Source: Colius striatus | Taxonomy: Eukaryota > Chordata > Aves > Coliiformes > Coliidae | NCBI RefSeq assembly: GCF_028858725.1 | Contig: NC_084760.1 | Location: forward strand, 51,795,367 to 51,859,366 | Direction: 5' to 3' | Length of the DNA: 64,000 nt | Part shown: positions 1 to 12,364 of the stretch, piece by piece | How positions within the stretch are numbered: position 1 is the stretch's first letter | Layout of the letters: the number at the start of each line of letters is the position of its first letter | Made by a program: the position numbers and the translations under genes | Notes under the pieces: generated by a model | The model's input: only the letters and a program-made list of their open reading frames with translations | Databases searched by the model: none | What the model was told of the DNA's origin: nothing

Positions 1-1342
1 CCATGTGAAACACTGCCACACTGTTCCGTGAAACCCTGATGGTGAGAGTTGCAGGTGGATACCAAAACTTCAGCTTCCACAAGCTGAGGAAATTCAAATG
101 TAAGTATCCACTAGTGAAAGATGCTTTTTGGTTTTTGTGCTAGAGGTGAGCTGAGGGCAGGAAGGTTTGGGAGGTTGTTGAGAGAAGGGGAGGAAGCCCA
201 GCCCTCACAGCTGAACTGGGGCATTCAGCTGGGCAAGCAAATATCTTGATCTACTTACAGAAGGGAAAATAGAAAAAAAAATCTTGGATTAAACTGAATA
301 TATGTCCACTTCAGGTAAGTCATTCTTGTTTACAATAAGAAAGAATGAGACTTTTGTAGACTCTTTTATTCCTAGCTATGAAAGCAGAATAGTTGTGCTG
401 TTGGACCTCTGCCCTTGTTCACACAAACAAAAGGATGCAGAATTGAGCCAGTTTCATCAGGTAGCGCAAACCTCGCACAGGCACTCAGGGGTATGTAGAG
501 TTGCATAACCTATAGGGTAAAGGTATATACCTGGAGAAAAAGCTATCAGAAAGTGCAAGCTACAATATGTGTCTTCTGTTTATTTTAGTTCTTATTTTTC
601 CTATAAAATTTTATTTTCAGATCTTTGCATGGTATTTTTACATTCATTGTTGAATATATGTCCTGGTCTATTTATCAAGTTTTTTTCTGTATATTTTCGT
701 TCACTGATATGCCTCCAAAAGCCTTTTTAATTCTTCTTAAATACTTTGACTGGCAATAAATGGTTTTGCTTATTTCCATCTCTTATATTGTGTCCTCATA
801 TATGGCAACTGATTTGTTTTTCTTCTCTTTTCTTGTGTTCAATTCCTTTTTTTTCATACTTAGAGCCACAGACTTTTATTCCTATTTCTTGTCAAATTAC
901 ATCTGTGCTTGCTTCTACGTATCCTTGCCTTCCAAAGAAACTAGTGCCTTTTGTCTATCACTTTTATTTTCTCCAAGTTTTTTCTGTGTCTTTTATTCTG
1001 AGATAAAGAAGCTATTTCTCCTTCCAAGATACAAGCTGCAGGGTTATAGCAATGATTCATTTGGACAATTCCAGTTGGCTAGTTTAGTGTGTAAAATCTC
1101 TCATGCACAACTTCTGCAGATTCTTTTGTATCTTGCAGCAGAACAGCATCCCTGACTTGGAAAAATAACATAATCCTTGCCTGAAATATGTATGTAAACT
1201 GCTCCTGAGTAAAATTCATGGGGGTCAAGAGTCACAGATTGGCCATACCTGCTTAAGAGTTGCTCAAAATGTATGCAGATAACTCCCTTAGTTTGATACA
1301 TTGAGCTGACAACTGGGATGAACTCATTTTTAAGTGGTCAGT
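1..1342. other. Non-coding flank, no gene seen
   Basis: No coding sequence or recognisable repeat is visible. Part of it (about 560-1020) is T-rich and pyrimidine-biased. Open frames there (746-1155) are low-complexity Phe/Leu/Ser translations of that T-rich strand and do not resemble a protein family. Confidence 0.6.
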
Positions 1343-2298
1343 TGTCATGGTTTTGAGAGGAGATGCTTTCACTTGGTAACAGGGGGATGGGGCTGCAGTG
1401 CAGACCCAGTAAAGAGTTCTTGGACTTTCCCTCATCTCTGAGGTTTGGACCCACCTCCAGCCCGGCTGGGCCAATCTGGCACCTCTGTGATCACTATTTA
1501 AGGACAGGAATTTGAAATGCTTGGGAGGAGGTGTAGGAGTGGTACAAAATAGAGGCAACCATGTGGACCCCACAGTCAGAGAAGGAGGAAGGAAGGAGGA
1601 GCGACATACCAGAGACCCCTCAGCAACCCGTGGCAAGAACGCAGGCTGTACCCCTGCAACCCATGGAGGGCAATGGCAGGCCCGAGAGCCACCAGCAACT
1701 CCAGATGAGTGTGCCCAGATGGGCAGGAGGCAGGAGACTGTGGGCCACAGGGACCCACACAGGAGATAGAGAGGAGCTGGAGCCCTTGAGATGAACACAC
1801 GTCAGAGCAGCCTGTGTAGGGCTGCCTGGCCTGTGAGGGACTCTGCGCTGGAGCAGGGAGGACTGGAGAGGAGCCCACTTGCCTTGAGGAGAGACAAGGG
1901 GCAGGAGCCATTGGAAGAGGACTGACTGAAACCCCCATTCCCTGCCCCCCTGAACTGTTCATGGGAGGAGGAGATAAAGACATGAAGGTCAGGTCTTTGA
2001 GCCTGGGAAGAGGGGAGAGGTGGGGAGAAGGTGATCTTAAAGGACTGGTTGTGCTCTTCATCATTGTACCACTCTGTGTTGTTTTCTGTTTGTTATGTTT
2101 TGGGGTTTTATGGTTATGTTTTACTTGGCGTTGGATCAAATTATTTTCTGTTTTCTTCCCTAAGCCCAGTAGCCCGGTCTGTTTTGTCCTCGTCCATAAG
2201 CGGCAATCAAGCCCTCCCTGGCCTTTAGGAATTCTTTAGTCTGTGGTACTTGAGTCTAATCGTGGTCTTTTGTTCCTGGATGTACCTAAACCACAACA
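1343..2298 (+). mobile_element. Solo LTR of an avian endogenous retrovirus (older copy)
   Basis: The 956-bp element starts TGTCATGGTTTT and ends AAACCACAACA, the imperfect inverted termini expected of an LTR (TG...CA). It is flanked by TCAGT on the left and TCAAT on the right, which fits a 5-bp target duplication with one later mutation. A CCAAT box at 1471 and a TATTTAAG TATA-like box at 1495-1502 have the same 24-base spacing as in the copy at 32091-33388. Further shared blocks are the CCATGTGGAC segment near 1560, the run near 1940 containing CCCTGCCCCCCTGA, and the segment near 2160-2220 that includes GTCTGTTTTG and GCCCTCCCTG. The poly(A) signal region near 2135-2145 is degenerate. No gag, pol or env is present on either side, so this is a solo LTR left after recombination. 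A 5-bp duplication suggests an ERVL-like or gamma-like element rather than the 6-bp ERVK type; this is inference. Long open frames inside it (for example minus strand 1576-2139) are fortuitous GC-rich frames. Confidence 0.82.
1471..1502 (+). promoter_or_regulatory. LTR basal promoter: CCAAT box plus TATA-like box
   Basis: CCAAT begins at 1471 and TATTTAAG covers 1495-1502. The same pair, with identical spacing, occurs in the second LTR (CCAAT at 32211, TTTTTAAG at 32235). Conservation between two diverged copies supports a real U3 promoter. Whether it still works is unknown. Confidence 0.5.
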
Positions 2299-5200
2299 TC
2301 AATTTATCCTATATTTTGTATTAGGAGAGTGATAACCTTTGTCAGTTATGCTCATAGGACCTTTGGTTTGACATATGGAGCTGTCTTTTCTGCCCCCCTA
2401 GAAATTTAGTGACTTCTTGTCCAGGTTTCTTCCTAGTAGCTGGTACAGGGCTGTGTTATGGAATTAGTGTGAGAATGAAGTTGATAACACAGTGATGTTT
2501 TAGTTGTTGCTATGTAGCACTTAGTACAGGTCAAGGACTTTTCAGTTTCAGTGAGGAGGCACACAAGAAGCTGGGAGGGAACATAGCCAGAACAGCAGAC
2601 CTGAATTAGCCAAAGGTCTACTCTATACCATAGGATGTCATGCCCAGTATAAAAAGTCATTGATTTTCATTATAGGTGTGGCAAACAGGGTCTTCTAAAT
2701 TAAGGACAGTGTTATTTCATTCCTGTAGGTTTTGCCTGTCTTGGTTTTGATTTGTATTTCTGTGGGAGAAAATGAGCTCCTAGATTGTCAGAAGGCAGTT
2801 GTAAAATGTTGCAGCAGAAAAACTAGAATTATTCGAATAAAAAGTGCTACTGCACCTTCAGCTTGATTACACAAAAAGCTGTGCAAGTTAAGAGGATATC
2901 AGATATGCTGAATTGTAACTAATAAAGCCCTGTAAAGGAAATGAAATGAGATCACCAATGTTACTCAAAAGAACTCTAATGCTGTTTTCCTAATACATTA
3001 CTAGGTTTGAAGATTGCTTGGTGACTAACAGAGCAGTTCTTCCACTTGGCCATTTCACCAAACTAGTCAGAGTAGTTAGGTTTCCCCATCCCATGTGAAT
3101 GTGTATAATGTCAGCCCTATAATTCACTATTCAGAGATGAAATATTGCAGAGTAGTTATTCTAATATCTCTTCTACAAACAATGATAGTGTAGGTTTCAC
3201 TGCGCAGACTTCTATGGTGTTCATAAATTTAGATGGTTTTGACTGCTGTCTTGCAGACCTAGAGGGTGGTTTCACAAATGAGATTTTCTAGTTCAAGCAT
3301 GTTTCTCCAAGACATTTAGGGTAACTGGAGACTGTTTTTAGCAATGTCTAAGCTTTGTAAACACTTTGCAGAATTTGTAACCTAGGAGTAGGTGCTAGGT
3401 TACTCTTACTGTAAGGACAGTGCCTTCTGATGATTCAGCAACCAATACACTCTGTGCCAGAAACATCAGCATAGCATCTTACCTCTCTAAGACTTTATCC
3501 ATTAGGCTTCTTGAGGAGACTCAGTTAGTGCTGAGCAAATCTAGCAAACGTTCATAACATGCAACCTTGTTTCACCAGTGATTCTGTTTTGTACTTGTTC
3601 CGCAAAATGGTTACCCTACATTACAGAGTTTCCTCAGCTTGGGGGAATTTGAATAGTTGTCTCATCTATACAAAGAACATCCTAGTCATGGTGCAAGTAG
3701 AAACAGCCAGTGTATGTAGCTCAGTGCACTTTTGGGGTTGAATAAGAAAGCTAGCATGAAGACTTTTGTAGGCTAGCACTTAGGAACAACCAGGAAGAGA
3801 AGGTACCTACAACTTTAGCCTGCTCCTGTGATTATTTTTACTTTTTTATGTGAAGTAAAAATGCATTGCTACTACTTTTATTTATCAAGTATTTTATGTC
3901 ATTGTTATTCTAATCCATTAAAATTTGGTAAAAATAGAAATCTGGAGTGTTTAAGTAACTCTGAGGCTTAATAACATATCTGAGTAGCTGTATCCTGGAT
4001 TTCTTTTAATATCTGTCAAAAGTGGAAGTGAACATGACAACTGTGAAATACTCAATGCCAATTTAAAGCACTTTAAAATCTGTGTGGCTTGGCAAAAGTA
4101 AATTTTACTGGATCCTAAATATAAATGAACCTGTATAAACACCTGTATTTGTTCCCTTTCTATCAGTGGATAAAATGGCAGGCCATGATATCAGGGCCTA
4201 ATCAGCACTGAGTGCAAGATTTTCCTCCAGTTAATCCTATGGGCCTTCACAACAAATAGATTTAAATGAACCTGAAGGTGTAACAGTAGCTGCCCATTGC
4301 ATAGGGTATACATTGCTAGTTACTACTGATAGCTAATTACATGTGGCTACCTCTTAGAAGACTGGACTTGCTGTTCACTTACATTAAAAAAAAAACAAAA
4401 AACCAAACTATTATTTCCTTTATCTCCTAAATTCAGACTGGCCTTTTCAATGCATAGCAAGTGTGGCACTTTTCATGTAAGACAAATGATGGTTTTGCTT
4501 CACCCGCCTTACAGGTCTGGGCTAGTTCTTTGCAAGGCAATCTGATGCACCACATCCACTCAAAGTAAAAAGGTTTTTTTTTTTTTCCTATTTCTATTTT
4601 TTTCTATTTCTTTTATTTTTTCTGTTTCTGTTACTAGTGCTAGAAGCTTTTAACAGCTGGAGCAATTTTCTGAAGATGAAGTTAGTAATAGTGATGCTGC
4701 TAGTCCTACCTTCTATGAAATGCCTATCATTTTTTTCATATAGTAGGGAACTGTAAATTAATTCTTCTGCCTCCGTGGGTTTGGAATAGAAATGATGCCT
4801 TTACAGCTCAATGAAGTGGAAAGTCTTTCATCGGTAGAAAATCAACCAAGGAATTGGATGGCAAAGGCCTCATACATTACAAAACAGTTGTTTGCAATTA
4901 AGGCCAGGAGTAAGATGTGCATGAATTTGTCATTTTTTTTTGTTTATTTAATCAGTCTGAGGCATATCATCAGATGACTCAAAGTGATATTTTTTTCCTT
5001 GTCATGTCCTGTGATTTGCTGTGTATTATATGTACAGTACATGTACTGTATCAAAAGACTGCAATCTCTTCAAAATATGGATGTTTCATATTTTGCCTGA
5101 GTCTTGATCGATAACCATGACATTTTCACAGAAGCGTTAACCTTCTAAAGTAGTGACCACTGCTGCTGGCAGGGAGATTATTTTGAAAGTTGTTAGAGTG

Positions 5201-7795
5201 AATCAGGTAGGGATCACAAGGACATTGGCAGAATCAAATTCATCATACCACAGTCTTTTTCTGCAGTCACAGAGGCAAAGACTGTGACAGCCTCTGCTGA
5301 TGTTTCTTTTTCTGTCTCACAAGACATTCACTCCAGGGAGAGCTGTGGATCACTGTGCACCATGAGAGAGAACTTTGATGTAAAGTTGAATGGAGTCAAA
5401 ACCGAACTGAAAGCAAGCTACATATAAACTAAAAAGACTCAGGTAGTTTGGTCAACATCAGCTCCTAAACCATGCCAGTTTTAATAGGGATCTCAGAACA
5501 GCAGGTAATCTTATTTACCATATGCTAAGCATGGTGTAGCAGATGGACGATGGTGTTCTAGTTTTTTCTTGTGCTTTCCTTTCACTTGTCAATTCAAGCC
5601 CTGGGAAAAAGGCCTATATCCAGATTGATAACACATGGATGTTCTCTAAGGACTTGACACTTTAATTGATGCACTGTTGCAGGAAAAAAGTGAAAATCCT
5701 TTCTCTAGAAATGAAAGTGCAGTTAGTGATAGCTGGTAGTTCTGAAGATGGGTTTATTATGTCTGCCTCAAAGTTACCAGAAGGTAAATCAGGCTTTAAA
5801 GAACAGATTAGACAGAGCTGATCACTGTGCTATGTAATAGCACATGTAAAACGTCTCCTCAATGAAACCCATAAACAAAGGAAAAATCAACTTATAGGTA
5901 GCATGATGGTTAACCTGGGTATCTTGCACTTTCAGTAAGATGTATGAGATGCATGAGCCTTCAGTGACAAAATTAAAGCCCTATAAGGCAGTCTGAGAGT
6001 TTACACAGTTTTTTTTCCTTCATGAAGTAAATCTTACGCGATAGACTCTAAATAGTGACACTGAAGTAGAAGACTAACAGCATTATAGTCCATGGTAAAC
6101 AGCAGACTGACTGACTACTCCACAGTAGACAGCAGGTGTCCTTAGAGTTGACAAGAACAATAACAAAAGATGTCTGAGATCAATATTAAAATTCTCTTTA
6201 AAGCATTTCTCTGAAGTCCTTTTCTCTGAAAAGAAGCTCTTTAAAAAAAAAAAAACAACCAGAATTTGCTCTATTTCTGCAGTCTCTTATAAATCTGAGG
6301 ACCAAGTCTGCTCAGGGATCTCTAGTAAGTTTGAAATAGTAGGATAAGTATGTTTTGAAGGAAATTAGTAAAATGAACAATACCATTTTTTAAGTAAATT
6401 AGGAAAGAAAATACCATTACCATATCATTACATTCATTGTCAGATTTTGAAGATTCTACCCAAATTACTCTGATTCACTTAAGACATCTTACAAATTGAT
6501 AACATTGGAGAATTTAGAGTGCAGCCCAGGAGCACCCAGTCAGTGGGTTCAAGGGGTTTCTAATTAACTACACAGAAGAGGAAGGCACTCAGTGCTGCTA
6601 CATCTGAAGACTGCTCTCTCTCATTGGAAACATCAAACAACTACAAATCATGGAAACCGGTAAATGTCTTCATGCTTTCCTTTTCTTTATGTCCTGCCCA
6701 AGGTGTTGGCTGATCATGGTTCGAAAAGACTTTTGCTCTGATCTGTACAGTTTTATTGATGTTACTCATATTTTTAGGACAGCTAAGCCTTCTGCTTGCA
6801 TACTAAACTGCAGCAGATCCATGTGGAAGGAGCTGGTAAGCACGAGAGTCAGTGCAAAGGAGAGGGAAGGAACATATTGTATGGGAAGGAAGATTAGGAC
6901 CTTGGCAGGCATCAGGTGAGTTGACTTAAACGACTGTGGAATGTTAGGTTGCTTCTACAAATCTGTTTTCCAAAGTTATTTTTACACAGAAAAGAAATAC
7001 CATTTAATCTCATTTGAAATGAAAGCAAAGACATCAGTTGCTATAACATTGAACTCCTGACCTCTTCTTAATGAACATTTGTGAACTTCCTGTTTACTCC
7101 AGGCTTCTCAGTCATTATACCAAAACCAGCAGTGCTGATTTGTAAGGCTGTCATTAGCAAACAGTGCTTCTGGATGATCCTTGCTTGAGTATTAGCTGCT
7201 TTAGGAGAAGCTGGGCCTTGAACGTTTTCAAGTGTTCATTAAAAAGTTCCTTCCAGTGATGCCTCTGTCTTTGGCCTTCTCCAAGGAAGCAGATAATTCA
7301 TTTCAGTTATATGCTGTTGCTGGAATGATCTCTAGCCCTGATAAAGTTTCAGTGAGATATATCAGTTAAACTGTAAGCCAGCATCTTTTGCTAGAGCATT
7401 CAATCCAGCTGCATGGGAGACAAACGAGCTGCATATACAAAATCATGTCTGCAAAATAACTAGATGCAATGACTTCAGCCTGGGATTGAGGTACAGCAGT
7501 TTAACAATAAATTTATTGCATCAAACTGAAAAAATCTGTAAACAAAATTGTGGAACTTAGAAAACCTCAGACTCATGAAATTTCTGAGCTTAGAACCTTA
7601 GACAGATGCACAAACATTTAAGTAGTAGTCTCATCTGTTAGGAAAGTGCCATTTGAAAAGTTCACGCAAAGTAGCAAAATAGGTCCCAGTAATTTTATAG
7701 AGGCTTTATTTTCTCAATGTTGCTAACATTTGATTGATTACAGTAAAATAGATCAAGCTTGCTAAATAAAGATTTCAACAAGTCTCATTAGTATC
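2299..7795. other. Non-coding flank, no gene seen
   Basis: About 5.5 kb of AT-rich sequence with no supported gene. It contains short A or T runs (4387, 4572, 6241) and an 18-bp perfect palindrome at 5033-5050. Open frames of 60-90 codons are scattered and carry no recognisable domain. Confidence 0.55.
5033..5050. repeat. 18-bp perfect palindrome
   Basis: TACAGTACATGTACTGTA reads identically on both strands. The symmetry stops at the next base on each side (G on the left, T on the right). It could be a dimer-binding site or chance; no neighbouring feature explains it. Confidence 0.6.
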
Positions 7796-9009
7796 AAGGA
7801 GCCTGAGGACTGGAGGAAGGACAATGTTGCTCCAGTCTTCAAAAAGGGCAAGAAGGACCATCCAGGCCATTCAGCCTCACTTCCATCTCTGGAAAAGTGA
7901 TGGAACAGCTCAACTTGGATGCCATCTCAAAGCACATTAAGAAAATTATGGCTATTAGGGGGAATCAACACTGATTCACCAAGGGGAATTCTTGTTTGAC
8001 CAATCTGATAGCCTTCTATGAGGGCATAGCTGTCTGGCTAGATGAGGGGAGAGCAGTGAATGTCATCTGTGTTGATTTCAGCAAGGCTTTTGACACTGTC
8101 TCCCATAACATCCTCATCAGAAAGCTCAGGCAGTGTGACTTGGTTGAGTTAATGAGGTGGATCAAGAACTGTCTGAATGGCAGAACCCAGAGGGTGGTGA
8201 TCAATGGCACAGAATCGAGTTGGAAACCTGTGGCCAATGGGATTCCACAGGGATTGGTTCTGGAGTCAATCTTGTTCAACATCTTCATCAATGACCTTGT
8301 TGAGGGGACAGTGTATTCTCAGCAAGTTCGCTGATGACACCAAACTGGGACGACTGGCTAATTCACCAGAAGGCTGTGCTGCCATTCAGCAGGATCTCGA
8401 CCGGCTTCAGAGTTGGGCAGAGAGGAACCTCGTGAGGTTCAACAAGGGCAAGTGCAGAGTCTTGCATCTGGGAAGGAACAACCCCATGCACCAGTACAGG
8501 CTGGGGGTTGAACTGCTGGACAGCAACTCTGTAGAGAGAGACCTGGGAGTCCTGATTGATAATAAACTAAAAATGAGCCAACAACGTGCCCTCATGGCCA
8601 AGAAGGCCAATGGCATCCTGGGGTGCATCACGAAGAGTGTGGCCAGCAGGTTGAGAGAGGTTCTTCTCCCTCTTTCCTCTGCCCTGGTGTGGCCTCATCT
8701 GGAGTCCTGTGTCCAGTTTTGGACTCCCCAGCTTAGGAGAGACAGAGAATTGCTAGAGAGTCCAGCACAGGGCTACCAAGGTAATCAGGTAACTGGAGCA
8801 CCTTTCTTAGGAGGAAAGACTGTGGGACTTGGGGTTGTTGACCCTGGAAAAGACTGACGAAGGATGTCATTAATACTTACAAGTATTTAAAAGGTCCATG
8901 TCAAGAGGATGGGGTGGCACTTTTTTCTGTAGTGTCCAGTGACAGGACAAAGGGTAGTGGACAAAAGCTGGAACACAGAAAGTTTCGCTTATATGTGAGG
9001 AAGATTTTC
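7796..9009 (+). mobile_element. CR1 LINE fragment, reverse transcriptase region (broken)
   Basis: This is a 5'-truncated CR1 non-LTR retrotransposon covering the later part of ORF2. Going 5' to 3', the translation shows an EDWRK...PVFKKGKKDHPG segment at the left edge, then VDFSKAFDTVSHNIL near 8070-8110 (RT motif A), then [20 protein letters not shown] near 8240-8300 (RT motif B region), then FADDTKLG near 8327-8350 (catalytic FADD box), followed by the conserved tail around [19 protein letters not shown]. The first blocks are in the frame of 7996-8334 and the FADD box is in the frame of 8204-8857, so at least one frameshift separates motifs B and C. Further breaks follow after 8857. The element loses its 3' end where it meets an inverted CR1 at about 9010. 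The nucleotide match to the CR1 copies at 16760 and 49541 is close, so these belong to one subfamily. The copy is inactive. Confidence 0.9.
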
Positions 9010-9245
9010 ACAGGATCACAGAATCGTTGAGGTTGGAAGGGGAGCTCAACCCCTTGCTCAACAAAGGCCATCCTGAGCCAGTTGTCCAGTACTGTGTCCA
9101 GATGGCTTTTGAATATCTCCAAAGATGGAGACTCTTCAATCTCTCTGGGCAACCTGTGCCCGTGTTTAATCAGCCTTACAGAAAAAGTGTCTCCTTATGT
9201 TCATATGGCGCCCTCTGTGTTTTAGTTTGTGCTCATGGCTTCTTA
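9010..9245 (-). mobile_element. CR1 LINE 3' fragment, inverted
   Basis: Read on the minus strand this is the 3' end of a CR1 element. The plus strand begins with the inverted CR1 tail (ATCACAGAATCGTTGAGGTTGG) and continues into the inverted end of ORF2, which translates on the minus strand to a segment containing ESPSLEIFKSHLDT. It fades out near 9245. It belongs to a different subfamily from the plus-strand CR1 that it abuts, because the tail sequence differs from the TTCTATGATTCTA-type tails at 17922 and 50468. Confidence 0.85.
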
Positions 9246-11199
9246 AACATCTTAGATTACTATAATAAAATATGTTGCTAAAAACATCTCTCTTGCATCT
9301 TTAAATATCATGTGAAAAAAAAAAAAGCCTTAAAATAGGGCAAACGCATTTTCACCACACTTATTCTGTTTTCCTCAGGAAAAGGCAGTATAGTGGATCA
9401 ATGGTAAATTAATCACCAGTCTCCAAATGTCAGTCCTATATCTACCTATATACTGTTTTTTGAAAACATAATTTCAAATTAATCTCTGATATATTATTAT
9501 ACTGTAAATTGTTGTTCTAGCTCTTTAGACAGCTGGGACAATCTGATAAAAATTCACAGAAATATTAGCAGTTGTAATCCAAACATTTATCAGTGCTGTG
9601 AAGCCTGCAATTTTATGGTACAGAAAATATGAAAGATGTGTTGCCTTTAGAGAACTTAAATGCCACAAGTTAACAGCTGCAACTTCATATAGTTGTGCAT
9701 CACTCTGCAGTCATAAACTCAAGCTATGAACGTTGTTCCCAGTCTGAACACTCACGATCAATTTGAATAGAAATGATTCACTCAGGGTTTGGGAAGCAAA
9801 GCAAAGAGGCTGAAATGAATTATTCACAAATTGCTCTTGAAGAGGTAAATACTATAAGGTCAGAACTTCTCAAACCGGTTATGAATATTGCAGTGAAATC
9901 CCCATTAACCTAGGAGTGTTCTTCAGCTAGTGTGTTGGATCTATGTAAGAGCAGTTTTGAAATTTTCTCTTCACTAGATAGTGTCAAAGGGACTTGAGGA
10001 TGTCACACTGAAAGTTCAGCAAAAGTGAATCAGTCTCCTGCTCTTTTAAGCTTCTTAATATATTGCAATGCCTCTGAATCCTCTTCCTTCTCCTGATATT
10101 CCTGACTATTCCTCTATGCTTTTTGAACCAGATTTATCTAACATATCACCTAAATTTATCAGTGTATCTCCAAAATTGCAAATTATGAACTGGAGTTAAG
10201 CCAGCTGATTTTAACGGGAATGTGCATAGTCACATAGATCATAGTCTCTGTGATTTTTCTGATCAATGCAGAGAGGTATTATTTTCAAATGGATATTTCA
10301 TGCTTAGAGGTAGCTTTGGCCTAATTTGTCCCTCTCATTGAAAATATATCTCAGTCTTCAGTTATACTTTGTAGCCAGGACTATGTGAAGACAGTAAGTG
10401 TCACCCAAAGACTGGAATCCATTTACTCACCTGGAATCGGTATACTTGCCTGAAGATGAAAACATTAAACTGGATAAAAGCTCCTCATTGAACACTCTTT
10501 AGGTGAGTTATATGTCTTAGCCTTTATGTCTAGATATGAGTGGGATAAGTGGCTCTCATACAAGAAAATAGTGAGTAGTATTGTAGGTACTGTGGAAAAT
10601 TTCACATATGTTCTACTGTGTTGTGCTGGCAAGGCTCCAAAGCAGCATGGAGAAAGGGCACATTGCTCACAGTGTTAGAACATATGATACAGCAAGACAA
10701 GAAGCAATCTCTCATGGAAAACCCCCACTTTTTAAAGAAAACCAATGCTTCCAAATCACTAAGCAAGATAAACAGCACACAGGGAAAACCTGATCTTATT
10801 GTAATCTGAACCACCAGCTACACTGCTACCTTAGCTCAGAATATTCAGATGTTCTGGTTACCTTCCAAAATCCATGTCCCCATCTTTAAATGTTGTTTTT
10901 GAAGTGGTTGGTTTTTCTTTTTGTTTTCTTTTTTCTGATTTTAAAAGACAGTTTTTCAGTAGCTTTTACTTTTTTTGCTTATGAAACTTTAAGAGCCATA
11001 TCATGTATAAAGTATGAAGATACTAACTTCTTGAGTTAATTTCTTGTCACTTACTGAGTGGAAACATGAGCTATAAGTTTACACCAATAATAACCACATT
11101 GTGATTGGTTGTTTGGAGCAGGTGCATATATTACTAGATAAAAACAGAAGTATCACATTTGTTTTCTTTGACTTCTGAAACATCACCAGCTTTCGGGGA
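9246..11199. other. Non-coding 3' flank, no gene seen
   Basis: AT-rich sequence with a 12-base A run near 9315 and no recognisable gene or repeat. Three overlapping short frames near 10602-10814 lie on both strands over the same bases and look like chance. Confidence 0.5.
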
Positions 11200-12364
11200 T
11201 GAAATCTCTGTAACTCTTCTAGTCTTGTTTGCCTGTCTGTCATTTTGATTTTAATGGCAGCTCTGCTTTTTTAGTTTACCTGGTTACAGTAGGCTTTTAC
11301 AGTCATTCTTTAGCCTCACGGGCTACCGCAACTGAATTAATTATAGCAAAGTGCTGCAACAGAACAGCAATAATGGTCTTTGAGATGTGCATTACACCAG
11401 AATCCCAGGTGGATGTGTTTTTTAATAAACTTGGCTTCATTGTGTGCATCAGTTTTTTCAACTGTCTAGAAACCAAGTTTGTGCATGCAGCTCTCTCTCA
11501 CACACTTAAAAGTTATCTGCCTGGGCTAAGGGACCACACTGATGTACATCAAGCAAAAAGGTGAAAAGCAGTTGCACATATAGGTAATTTTAATCCATTC
11601 CATTTTTAAATACCACAATAGATTTGATTTTCACAATAAATTAAATAGCCATATTCAGTTTACAAAATAGAATTACTTAGTGTGAAACCAGTATTTACAA
11701 ACATTGTACACTATGTACACGATGTTTAGCTTTGTCGACACACAAGCATAGAAGAAAAAATTATTTGACCTTTTTTTGACATGTGATTGACATGCTACTA
11801 GTGACACTATGGTCCATACAATAAAACAATAGTGCAAACTCACCACAGGAACTCTGAAACAGTGTAGTTTGTATGAGATAAGATATTAATTTCAAATAAT
11901 AAGAAAATAGTAGTATTCACTTTCCTTGTAAAAATTCAGCACTGTGTTTAAAGTGTCAGTATTCCTTTAGCAATATACATACCAAATATAGGCCGAAGAT
12001 TATGCTTTCTCACAGCTTCACAGACTTTTGACATGAACTTTTATGGTATAAACTAACATTCTGTTTAGATCAGTAAGTATGTGACATAAACACTTCACAA
12101 AGCGAGAGGAACACTGACCCTTTTAACGGTGTCTGACTGCTTCCCTATATTTTAAAAGATGCAACTATGCTGATGATAAATTTATGTTAGTTACTACTCT
12201 GTAGAAAAAATTGATCACACCGTATATTTGGTCACACACTGCATATGTACACGTATGCATGAAAAAAGTTACTTTGATAGCCGTGTCTATGAAAAGTGCA
12301 TATTTTAGCAGAGACATTTATTGCATGTCTCAGGTGCAACAAAAAGTGTTGTATGAAGTTTATC
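11200..12364 (-). other. HS3ST5: Probable HS3ST5 3' UTR and downstream flank
   Basis: This lies directly downstream of the HS3ST5 stop codon, so at least its upper part should be 3' UTR. A minus-strand AATAAA (plus-strand TTTATT at 12317-12322) sits only 43 bases past the stop. ATTAAA-type variants occur farther out, near 11588 and 11251. I cannot tell which is used, so the UTR end is not defined. The 111-codon plus-strand frame at 11229-11564 has no recognisable domain and is antisense to the gene. Confidence 0.4.
12317..12322 (-). terminator. Candidate poly(A) signal AATAAA for HS3ST5
   Basis: A canonical AATAAA hexamer on the minus strand, 43 bases after the TAA stop. That would give a very short 3' UTR. 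The hexamer is common in AT-rich DNA, so the assignment is weak. Confidence 0.25.

Noticed and set aside
1576..2139. 187-codon minus-strand frame, the longest after HS3ST5 and the CR1 RT frame
   Set aside because: It lies wholly within the solo LTR, is proline/serine-rich low complexity, and matches no retroviral or host protein I know.
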